Assembly: GCF_001888805.2 (NCBI RefSeq)
Contig: NZ_CP019113.1
Coordinates: 2,046,001-2,110,000 of the forward strand
Direction of reading: 5' to 3'
From: Enterobacter sp. SA187
Lineage (GTDB): Bacteria > Pseudomonadota > Gammaproteobacteria > Enterobacterales > Enterobacteriaceae
DNA: 64,000 nt
How positions within the stretch are numbered: the first letter of the stretch is position 1; each line of letters starts with the position of its first letter. This document shows positions 13,094-20,793 of the stretch, one piece after another. Made by a program: the position numbers and the translations under genes. Below the pieces are notes generated by a model. That model searched no databases. It saw only the letters and a list, made by a program, of their open reading frames with translations, and had not been told where the DNA came from.

Positions 13094-13125
13094 ATGACCA
13101 ACGGTATTACCTCACCGTTGGTCAT
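13094..13125 (-). terminator. Terminator candidate for the minus-strand biosynthetic operon
   Basis: A perfect 12-bp inverted repeat (13094-13105 with 13114-13125) has an 8-base loop. It lies 16 bases beyond the stop of the MFS gene. The downstream T-run is weak in the leftward direction. Confidence 0.6.
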
Positions 13126-13140
13126 CTCATTACCGTCTGA

Positions 13141-14448
13141 TTAACCCTTCCTGTTTCCCGCCAGCGCCAGCGCCAAACACGCCACCGCAACAGGACATGC
13201 CAGCCAGATAAACACATCTGACAGACTTTGTGCCTGGCTGAACAGCAATCCCCCTGACAACGATCCGCAAATAGAACCTGCCCGGCCTGCGCTTAATGCC
13301 CAACTGACGCCCGTTGCCCTGGCATGGGTCGGGTAGAAAGTTGAAGCAAGCACGCTCAGATTGTTCATCGTTCCGGTCAGGGTAAAGCCCAGCACAAATA
13401 TCACCGCCAGTAATGCCTGCGGATGCGCAAGCTGCGCGCCGGTTAAGGTTAACGTGATCGCGGCGATAACGCTGGCGACTGTCAGTACATGCAGGCTCGA
13501 TAAACGATCCAGCAATGTCGCCATTACGATCCCGCCCAGCACTCCGCCCAGGGGCAACATAGCTGCGATATGGGTCATTTCTGCCACTGGATAACCGCTT
13601 TTCGACAGGATCAGCGGCAGCCAGCTGGTCAGCAGATAAAACACAAACATAAAGGCAAAAAAGGCGCACCACAGCACCAGGGTAACGCGGATAGTGTCTC
13701 TATGGAAAAGCGCCGCAACCGGCGAGGACACCTGCACGGTTTCGTTATTGATATAACAGACCGTCTCGTTTTTTATGCCCGTTATTTTGCTGACGATATG
13801 GTTGAGCTTTTTACGGTATCGATCGCGGCCCGCCATAAAGCAGAGGGATTCCGGCAACCAGACTATCGCTATCGGGATCAGAATAAGCGGAGCGAGGCCT
13901 CCCACCAGTAGCAGACCATGCCACTGAAAGATCGGTAAAATGATCCCGGCGATCCAGCCTCCCGCTGCGAGTCCCAGCGTAAAACCGGAATAGCTCAGGG
14001 TCACTAACAATATTTTGCTGCGTGACGGAGAATACTCTGAGGCAAGCGTAATACTGTTGGGCAGAATAGCGCCCATGCCGATCCCTGTGATAAAGCGTAA
14101 CACCGTCATTTCCATCACCGAATCGGTCAGGATGGTCGCCAGCGTGCCGGTCGCCACGATCATAAGGCTTAAGATCAGAATGATCTTTCTGCCGTACCGG
14201 TCCGCAAGAATTCCGAACCCGGTCGCCCCGGCGAACATGCCAAATAATCCGGCGGCAAACACCGGAGCCAGTTGCTGCGGCGAAATGTGCCAGGCTTTGG
14301 TGAGCGTCGGCGCAATATAGCCAATAACAGCGGCGTCAAAACCATCCAGCACTACCATAATGCAGCATAACAGCAGCACTCTTATCTGGAGCGCGGAAAG
14401 CGGCGCCGCATTGATTACGTCAGAAATAGCCAGACGATTGTCGTCCAT
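13141..14448 (-). CDS. MFS transporter, aromatic acid:H+ symporter-like
   Basis: A 435-residue protein with about 12 hydrophobic segments. The AAHS-family signature LDGFDAAVIGYIAPTL is at about residues 34-49, and the MFS loop motif GILADRYGRK at 79-88. PcaK, MhpT and BenK belong to this family and import aromatic acids by proton symport. It lies 78 bases after the barrel gene on the same strand and before the operon terminator, so it is probably the last gene of the biosynthetic operon. Inferred role: import of an aromatic starter acid, or export of a product. This would fit the benzoate-ligase-like domain at the operon start. Substrate unknown. Confidence 0.85.
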   Translation of the reverse strand: MDDNRLAISDVINAAPLSALQIRVLLLCCIMVVLDGFDAAVIGYIAPTLTKAWHISPQQLAPVFAAGLFGMFAGATGFGILADRYGRKIILILSLMIVATGTLATILTDSVMEMTVLRFITGIGMGAILPNSITLASEYSPSRSKILLVTLSYSGFTLGLAAGGWIAGIILPIFQWHGLLLVGGLAPLILIPIAIVWLPESLCFMAGRDRYRKKLNHIVSKITGIKNETVCYINNETVQVSSPVAALFHRDTIRVTLVLWCAFFAFMFVFYLLTSWLPLILSKSGYPVAEMTHIAAMLPLGGVLGGIVMATLLDRLSSLHVLTVASVIAAITLTLTGAQLAHPQALLAVIFVLGFTLTGTMNNLSVLASTFYPTHARATGVSWALSAGRAGSICGSLSGGLLFSQAQSLSDVFIWLACPVAVACLALALAGNRKG

Positions 14449-14526
14449 GTTAATTTTCCTTGAAGATGATTATGTTAAAGAGCACCGTCCTGTCCGGGAA
14501 TAAATAAGGCAGGGCGGTTTGGGTGA

Positions 14527-15777
14527 TTACAGATAAAGCGTGAACAGTAAATTGAGCTGCGTGTCGAATGGCGCTGCGCCATAGAGCGTATCTTTGCCAG
14601 GTGAATAATGCTGCCACTGCACAGCCGTATCCCAGCGCGTAAAGTGGTAACGAAATTCGCCCCAGTACAGATTGCTGTCGTTAACCTGATCAAGACGAAC
14701 CATGGCGTTCACATCCAGCTTATCCATCAGACTGTCCTGCCAGTTAAAAAAGAAGAAGATCCCCTCGCGGGTGGCGATTTCCTGTGAACGGACGAGATAA
14801 GCGCTATAAGCGGCCTGCATAGCCGGAGGCGACGTCCTGAGTTTTTCCCATTCGTCACGGTTGGGGGCGGCTTCGTTATACTGATACTCAGCGGTCAGCG
14901 AGATTTTACTGGCGGAGGTAAAGGTTCCTCCGACGGCCAGCTGTGAGCGAAAATGCCCGGCGGTATCCCGTTGCCAGGCTTTGTCCCACTGATCCTGCTG
15001 TTTGCCTCCCGCCCACTCTGCATAGAGCGTCGTGTTGTCATTCAGCAACAGACTTAAATTGACGCCCGTCTGCAAAGCTTCGTCTTCGGAGAAGAGCGCC
15101 AGAAACTGTGGCTTGAGCCGGTCGTTTATCTGTGGACTGTAACTCAGCTGTCCACGGTGCTGGTTATTGGTGCTGCCCAAATCCGCGCTGAAGGAGGCGG
15201 TGCTGCTTTCCTGCGACAGGCGCGGCGACCAGAGCAGGGACACCGCGCCGCTGTCCCACAGCCACTGACTGTTCAGCATCACGCTGCCCTGACGATTCTG
15301 CCGCAGGCTGGTCGGATCGATATCGGTAACGACGCGGGTTGCGCCATCGCGAAACCAGTCGGTCGGCGAATAGCCAGTCGCAACGCCGTTGCGGATGTTG
15401 ATCCGTCCGGCATCCAACGCCAGCCCTTCCACGGGCTGCCAGTTCAGGTAACCCTCCTGCCAGGTATTTATGGTGTGGTGGCCCGTCAGGCCAGCGGTAT
15501 CAAGGTGATCCAGCCGGTCGCGAAACACCAGTCGCAGGGTGTCGGTCAGGCCGCTGTCGAGGCTGAACTGCTCCGAGCCGCGCCAGTAGCGGCTCTGTCC
15601 GTCGTCACGGTTCTGATAGCCCGCCGCGCCGTCGATTTGCAAACGCCAGGCTTTTGGCGCGGCTGATTCAACAGCCGCTTCGTCCGCCAGCGCCAGCGCC
15701 GCCAGCGAACTGTCATCAGCCTGCGCCCCCGCTGCCATTAACAGCCCGCAGGCTGAAGCAATGATGAACGGTTTCAT
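14527..15777 (-). CDS. Predicted outer-membrane beta-barrel protein
   Basis: The 416 residues begin with a Sec signal peptide (MKPFIIASACGLLMAAGAQA, cleavage after about residue 20). Many alternating amphipathic strands follow, rich in W, Y and R, and the chain ends in TLYL with alternating hydrophobic residues, as expected of a barrel recognised by BAM. I do not recognise a named family with certainty. It overlaps the upstream LolA-like gene by four bases (ATGA), so the two are probably made together. Inferred role: the outer-membrane partner of the ABC/LolA-like export route in this operon. Confidence 0.72.
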   Translation of the reverse strand: MKPFIIASACGLLMAAGAQADDSSLAALALADEAAVESAAPKAWRLQIDGAAGYQNRDDGQSRYWRGSEQFSLDSGLTDTLRLVFRDRLDHLDTAGLTGHHTINTWQEGYLNWQPVEGLALDAGRINIRNGVATGYSPTDWFRDGATRVVTDIDPTSLRQNRQGSVMLNSQWLWDSGAVSLLWSPRLSQESSTASFSADLGSTNNQHRGQLSYSPQINDRLKPQFLALFSEDEALQTGVNLSLLLNDNTTLYAEWAGGKQQDQWDKAWQRDTAGHFRSQLAVGGTFTSASKISLTAEYQYNEAAPNRDEWEKLRTSPPAMQAAYSAYLVRSQEIATREGIFFFFNWQDSLMDKLDVNAMVRLDQVNDSNLYWGEFRYHFTRWDTAVQWQHYSPGKDTLYGAAPFDTQLNLLFTLYL

Positions 15778-16565
15778 GGCGTCGCATCTGCCCGGAAGTT
15801 GACCAGATAGTCGCGCTGGAACCAGCGTTCCGGGATGTCACGAAAGTGATAATCCTGATTGCGCATAATAGTGACGAGCTGCGGATCCAGTCCGTCAATG
15901 ATCACGATTTCAGTCGGACGCGATGCCCCCAGCTGTTGCTGATAACGGCGATACCAGGCGGTTTTCAGCAGGCGCTCGCTCTCGCTGTAAAACTGCGCTT
16001 TGATCGGATCCCAGCCCTCTTTTTTCACCCACAGCTCAATGTGGTGATAGACCGCCTGTGGCGTGCTGGCCTTTAACGTCAGGCGGATGCTGACCTGCTG
16101 CTTACGGTGGCCGTCTTCAATGACTTCTTCCGCCTGGGCCGTGGCTTTATAGTCGGCGGCAAAATTGGTGGATACCACATCGCCATTGGCTGCCTGTCCC
16201 AGCAGGCGCTGCTGCGGCGAAATACGCACGCTCGCTTTGCTGGCGGGCTCATAGAACCAGATGTCCTGATCCTGTTTAAGCATCAGCTTACCGGCATCGC
16301 GCTCCGGCGCGGTAAAGCGCAGCAGACTGCGGTACTGACCGCTGCGCGGATCCGGACGGGAATAAACGATCACCGTGGTGGCGTCTTTCTGTTTGCCGTT
16401 CTGATAATCCAGCAACTGAGTGGTCAGTGAAAAACTTTGCGTCGGGTTACGGATCGCATCGCTGGCAGAGAGGATCGCCTGTGGATCCTGGGCGGCAAAG
16501 GCCGCTGGCAGATAACACAACAGGCCGCAGACCATCAGGCGAGCGCGCTTCCTTGTAAAAAACAT
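15774..16565 (-). CDS. LolA-like outer-membrane lipoprotein-sorting protein
   Basis: The 263-residue protein has a hydrophobic N-terminal signal (cleavage near AFA-AQ, residue 24-25). Its body resembles the LolA-like family (PF17131), with the typical segments PERDAGKLMLKQDQDIWFYEPAS and SVRISPQQRLLGQAANGDV. Family members are periplasmic half-open barrels that carry lipids or lipidated cargo. It follows the FtsX-like permease by 21 bases. With that permease and the ATPase it forms a LolCDE-LolA-like chain. Housekeeping LolA is encoded elsewhere and differs, so this copy is probably dedicated to the cluster's product. Confidence 0.8.
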   Translation of the reverse strand: MFFTRKRARLMVCGLLCYLPAAFAAQDPQAILSASDAIRNPTQSFSLTTQLLDYQNGKQKDATTVIVYSRPDPRSGQYRSLLRFTAPERDAGKLMLKQDQDIWFYEPASKASVRISPQQRLLGQAANGDVVSTNFAADYKATAQAEEVIEDGHRKQQVSIRLTLKASTPQAVYHHIELWVKKEGWDPIKAQFYSESERLLKTAWYRRYQQQLGASRPTEIVIIDGLDPQLVTIMRNQDYHFRDIPERWFQRDYLVNFRADATP

Positions 16566-16586
16566 ACACTTTTCCTTTCGTTTGAT

Positions 16587-17981
16587 TCAGACATGCCGCA
16601 GGGCATCGATAATGTTCAGACCGGCCGCCCGTCTTGCGGCAAAGCCGACGGCGAATACGGCCAGACAGGCCGCGCCAAGGCTGACCTGCGCGATAAGCGC
16701 CGGATGGCTCGCCACGTTCGCCAGTAATGGCACTGAATAGGTCATGCCCGGCGGCACCCAGCGCAGGGAGAACAGGCGCAGTGCTGCATCCCCCGTCAGC
16801 GCCAGCGCAATGCCCGCGCCGCAGCCCAGCAGCACCATCAGCAGGCTTTCAGTGACAAACAGGCCGATCACGCCGCTACGCTGTACGCCCATGGCGCGCA
16901 GCGTGCCGATTTCCGTGGTGCGCTCCATCACCGCCATACTCATGGTGTTGCCGATCATGAACATGGCGACAATACCCACCAGCAGCGACGCAAGGCCAAA
17001 AAAGGTATCGAACATATGCATAATCTGACCGTGCATCGGGTTAAGCTCGAAAACGTCATGCAGCTCCAGGCGCTGATCGGCAAAGGAGGTCGCCATCAGC
17101 ATGTCGATCCGCGCCCGCGCGGCGGCAATCTGATCGGTGTGCGCAAGCTGAATGATAATGCCGGTCACGCGACGGTCTCCTGCGCCGAAGACCAGCCGTT
17201 GCGCTGTCGACAGATGCATCGCCAGATAGACGTTATCCAGCGGCTGTAAGCCCTGGTTTAGGGCATCGATCACCGTTAGCCGCGCAATATCAGGCGCGCC
17301 GGTCAGACGCGTGGTCAGCACATCTACCTGGCGGTCGGTTTGTTGCGCCAGGCTTTGCGTCTGCTGACTGGCAAGCGCGGCGATATCCTCATCCAGCACG
17401 GCGGCGGCCTCGTTATCTGCCACGGCAGCCGACGGCGGCGGACAGTCCTCCAGCTTCAGCGTATGGCACAGTCCGAGGATCCGGGCAACGCCGGTACCGA
17501 TAAGCGCGCTGTTCTCCCCGGTGCCCGCCAGCGGGTAGGACGGTGTGGTGATCGGGTAGTTATAGTCATTCCACTGCTGCAACTGGTTTTGCTCGTCAGG
17601 GATCACGCCGCTGATCATCACCTGGGTGGAGGTCTGGCGCAGGAAATTACCGGCGATCCCGCCGGTATCCAGCACCGGCGTCACCACGCGCAGCATTGGC
17701 TTTAACAGCGGATCGTTTTCGAGAGTCGCGATCAGCCGATCGCTGTCGGCAATGCTGAAGGCGGTGGGATTGCCGCTGCCGAGCGCCATATATCCCGCGC
17801 GGTGAAGTTGCAGATGGCCCGCGCGCTGCACATAGGCGGTTTCCAGCCCGCTGGCGATGTCGCTGACAAAACCGCCGAACAGCAACAGCGCGGCGGTGCC
17901 GATGGTCAGCGCCAGCTGCGTTGAAAGGGTACGGCGACCATTACGCCGCAGATTACGTAACGCCAGACGCAGCAATTTCAT
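16587..17981 (-). CDS. ABC transporter permease, FtsX/LolC/MacB type
   Basis: A 464-residue permease with one N-terminal membrane helix (about 21-43), a large periplasmic domain (about 45-320) and three C-terminal helices in an FtsX domain. The FtsX domain carries the coupling segment MERTTEIGTLRAMGVQRSGVIG. This topology is shared by LolC/E and MacB, which extract lipids or push substrates from the periplasm by mechanotransmission rather than by a central channel. It overlaps the ATPase gene by four bases. A periplasmic Cys pair lies in the segment LCHTLKLEDCPPP, about residue 170. Confidence 0.88.
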   Translation of the reverse strand: MKLLRLALRNLRRNGRRTLSTQLALTIGTAALLLFGGFVSDIASGLETAYVQRAGHLQLHRAGYMALGSGNPTAFSIADSDRLIATLENDPLLKPMLRVVTPVLDTGGIAGNFLRQTSTQVMISGVIPDEQNQLQQWNDYNYPITTPSYPLAGTGENSALIGTGVARILGLCHTLKLEDCPPPSAAVADNEAAAVLDEDIAALASQQTQSLAQQTDRQVDVLTTRLTGAPDIARLTVIDALNQGLQPLDNVYLAMHLSTAQRLVFGAGDRRVTGIIIQLAHTDQIAAARARIDMLMATSFADQRLELHDVFELNPMHGQIMHMFDTFFGLASLLVGIVAMFMIGNTMSMAVMERTTEIGTLRAMGVQRSGVIGLFVTESLLMVLLGCGAGIALALTGDAALRLFSLRWVPPGMTYSVPLLANVASHPALIAQVSLGAACLAVFAVGFAARRAAGLNIIDALRHV

Positions 17982-18658
17982 GACGCCTCCCGGACTAACT
18001 GGCCATCTTTCAGGGTAAAGACCCTGTCGGCATGGGCGATGAGCTGCGGATCGTGCGAGGAAAAAACAAAGGTGGTCTGGTGCTCGTGCTGGAGCCTGCG
18101 CATCAGCAGGATAATTTGCAGCCCGGTGGCGCTGTCCAGATTCGCCGTCGGCTCGTCTGCCAGCACCAGTTTTGGGGTATGCGCCAGCGCGCGGGCGATC
18201 GCCACCCGCTGACGTTGCCCACCGGATAATTCCCCCGGCATGGCGTCGGTTTTACCTGCCAGCCCGACCTCATCAATCAGGCGGGCCACGCGCGCGCGGC
18301 GTTGCGCCGGCTTCATGCCGCACATCAGCAGCGGGTATTCGATGTTCTCCCCGGCGGTCAGTACCGGCAGCAGGTTGAAGTTCTGGAACACAAAACCAAT
18401 GTGGGTGGCGCGATACGCGGTCATCTGGCGATCGGACCAGCCGCGCACCGACTCGCCGTGCAGATAAATCTCGCCGTCGTCCTGCTTGTCGAGACAGCCA
18501 ATAAGATTGAGCAGCGTGCTTTTACCGCTGCCGGAAGGCCCCGCCAGCACGGAAAACTGGTTCGCAGGGATCGCAAGGCTGACGTCGCTCAGCGCCGCTA
18601 CCCGCTCCCGGCCCATCTGATAATATTTTGCAACCTTGCTCAGGGTGACGGCGGTCAT
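17978..18658 (-). CDS. ABC transporter ATPase, LolD/MacB type
   Basis: A 226-residue ATPase with Walker A GPSGSGKST (40-48), ABC signature LSGGQ (144-148) and Walker B LVLADEP (164-170). It also has the LolD/MacB-family FVFQNFNLLPVLTAGEN segment. I placed the start at the ATG at 18658, which overlaps the ATP-grasp stop (ATGA) and gives the normal N-terminus. A longer reading frame upstream is only antisense-like extension. It pairs with the permease downstream. Confidence 0.92.
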   Translation of the reverse strand: MTAVTLSKVAKYYQMGRERVAALSDVSLAIPANQFSVLAGPSGSGKSTLLNLIGCLDKQDDGEIYLHGESVRGWSDRQMTAYRATHIGFVFQNFNLLPVLTAGENIEYPLLMCGMKPAQRRARVARLIDEVGLAGKTDAMPGELSGGQRQRVAIARALAHTPKLVLADEPTANLDSATGLQIILLMRRLQHEHQTTFVFSSHDPQLIAHADRVFTLKDGQLVREAS

Positions 18659-19815
18659 AGTGCCTCCCGGTACTGCCAGCTGATGTCCGCCACCGAGGCA
18701 AAACGCGCGGGCACCCGCCAGCGCAGCATATTTTGCGTGATATCCAGCATGTGCAGGCTCATGGCCGCCATCAGCCGTGGCGCGGAAACCCCGGCGAACA
18801 TATCGCGACTGCGGGCGATCTCCCGTGCCGTGTCGGCACGCTGTTCGGCGCTGGCGAAACGCGCTTTTGAACGCAGCATGCAATGAAAGCTGCGGATATC
18901 CCCCTCATCGGGCAGCAGTACGGGCGCGTCGGCATCCCGGGCGTTCAGCAGCCTGGCCCCGGCGTTATCCAGCAACAGCAGGCCGTTGGTGGCGCGCGGA
19001 TTACACTCTACGATGGCCAGGCCGTCCCGCGTCTCCATCAGATCGAAGCTGATTTGGCCGCTGAGGGAATGCTGAGCGATAAAGCGGCGGCAGAAGGCTT
19101 CGACATCAGGGTGACGCAGCGCCTCAAAGCCGAAGGCCGCGCTCTGTTTCCAGCGGTGGCGGGGCAGATAGCAGGCGTGGGCCAGCAGTTTACCCTTATG
19201 CGCGAGGTTGTAGGTGCAAAGTTCACGACCGATCAGCTTTTCCTGGATTAGCCAGCGGCCGCCATCGCGGCGGGTGAGTTGCGCTTCCATTTGGGGGATG
19301 GACGGATCCATGAATACCCCATGACCGAAGCTGGAAAACTCCTGTTTAAGCAGCGGGGCGCGATAATCGACAGAAAAGCGGCGCCAGTCTGCCACGCTGC
19401 CCACCACCTCAGTGCGCGGCGTAATCAGCCCCGCATCTTTCGCCAGCGCCAGCACCTCGTATTTGCTGTGCAAACGGGTAATCAGCGTATCCGACAGGGC
19501 AAAGAGTTCGATGGACGGATCCAGCCGCCCGAGGGCATGCTGCCGCGCCAGCCAGAAGCTCTCTTCAAACATCGGAATAAGGCGTGTCGCCGGGGCCTGT
19601 TGCGCCAGCCGGTTTACCGCCTCAAGAAAACGCTGCGGATGGGCGCGTAAACAGGGCAGGCGAATGAAAGGCACGTCCGGCGCGATAAGTTTTGAAAGCG
19701 CGGCGCGGTTGCTGTCGATAGCCGTCACCTGCGCACCGGCCTCCTGTAACGAACGGGCAAACCAGGCGGCGAAGGGAAAGCGAAAGCCGCTGATTAAAAA
19801 CCGGGATGTATTCAT
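18655..19815 (-). CDS. ATP-grasp domain ligase
   Basis: A 386-residue protein with an N-terminal Rossmann-like pre-ATP-grasp domain (MNTSRFLISGFRFP). The ATP-grasp core has Lys119, Lys157 and Glu192 in the expected nucleotide-binding positions and a metal-binding VECNPRATNG motif (Glu270, Asn272). ATP-grasp enzymes form an acyl-phosphate and join it to an amine or thiol. In peptide natural-product operons they typically make an extra amide bond. It overlaps the thioesterase stop and the ATPase start. The last ~100 residues are not recognisable. Substrate unknown. Confidence 0.82.
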   Translation of the reverse strand: MNTSRFLISGFRFPFAAWFARSLQEAGAQVTAIDSNRAALSKLIAPDVPFIRLPCLRAHPQRFLEAVNRLAQQAPATRLIPMFEESFWLARQHALGRLDPSIELFALSDTLITRLHSKYEVLALAKDAGLITPRTEVVGSVADWRRFSVDYRAPLLKQEFSSFGHGVFMDPSIPQMEAQLTRRDGGRWLIQEKLIGRELCTYNLAHKGKLLAHACYLPRHRWKQSAAFGFEALRHPDVEAFCRRFIAQHSLSGQISFDLMETRDGLAIVECNPRATNGLLLLDNAGARLLNARDADAPVLLPDEGDIRSFHCMLRSKARFASAEQRADTAREIARSRDMFAGVSAPRLMAAMSLHMLDITQNMLRWRVPARFASVADISWQYREAL

Positions 19816-20726
19816 AACGATGCTTCTTCCCTGAGCCAGTCGATCATGCTCGCCGCAACCTGCGGCAGAGCGTCATGTTTAAGCATTTCATAGTGGTTAG
19901 CGTTCACGCGGCGCACTTCCACGGCGGCGGTAAATTGTCCCCAGCCGTAGTCGCGCTGTTGCAGGTTTTGCCGGAACTGGTTCATCGCCTGGGTCAGCGT
20001 TTCATCGCCCAGCAGCCGCAGCGAGAGATGAGAAAACCAGTCGATGCGATTGCGCTCGCCGCGCAGCAACAGCAGCCTGACCGGGCAGGTCTGCGGCCGG
20101 TAGCGCATGACGGCGTTATTGATGCTGATATAGGTAGCCAGCGTGCGCTGGATTTGCTGCGGACTGAGCCGCCAGCTCCGCCCGCCGACGCGATAGCTGA
20201 TAAATTCCAGCGCCTTCCAGCGTGGACCGGCAGGCACCAGGCCGAGCAGCGAGCCGAGCACGCCCGCCGCCAGGGTTTTCCCCCATTGCGGGATCAGGCG
20301 CAGCAGCGGGCGTTCCGCGGATACCAGACCGAGAAAATCGCGCAGGAACATCTGGAAATAGAGTTTTTCCGACGGCGGCGGAACGTCATAAATACAGAAG
20401 GCGTCGATAAAACAGAGGCTGACTTTTTCCCCGGCGCAGGCCAGCTGTCGCGCCATCTCAAAGGCGGTCTGCGCGCCGAAAGAGTAAGCGCCGATAAAAT
20501 AAGGCCCGCTGGGCTGCGTGCTGCGTACCGCCTGAAGATAGTAAGCGCTCATCTCCTCCACGCTGTCGAGCGGCGTGGTGCCTTCCGCAATGCCGGAGGC
20601 CTGCAGGTAATAGACGTCGGCATAAGGCCGCAACAGCGGCGTCAGGCCGGTGTAGTGTGAAATATTGCCGTCCCCGGCGTGAACCAGAAACAGCGATGGC
20701 CGCACGGTGGCGTTGGTCTTACCCAT
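19812..20726 (-). CDS. NRPS-associated thioesterase (alpha/beta hydrolase)
   Basis: A 304-residue thioesterase of the NRPS/PKS type. The nucleophile elbow is AYSFG with Ser82. A catalytic His is likely in VNANHYEML near residue 278, after the LLLRGERN strand. The carrier protein ends the upstream synthetase with no fused thioesterase, so this enzyme probably releases the product in trans or clears mis-primed carriers. It starts 67 bases after the synthetase and overlaps the ATP-grasp gene by four bases. Confidence 0.87.
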   Translation of the reverse strand: MGKTNATVRPSLFLVHAGDGNISHYTGLTPLLRPYADVYYLQASGIAEGTTPLDSVEEMSAYYLQAVRSTQPSGPYFIGAYSFGAQTAFEMARQLACAGEKVSLCFIDAFCIYDVPPPSEKLYFQMFLRDFLGLVSAERPLLRLIPQWGKTLAAGVLGSLLGLVPAGPRWKALEFISYRVGGRSWRLSPQQIQRTLATYISINNAVMRYRPQTCPVRLLLLRGERNRIDWFSHLSLRLLGDETLTQAMNQFRQNLQQRDYGWGQFTAAVEVRRVNANHYEMLKHDALPQVAASMIDWLREEASL

Positions 20727-20793
20727 TATTCATCCCTGATGTCGTTATGTTTAGCGGCGGCGCGTCCTTCCCCGCTGCGCCGCCGTAGTGCAT

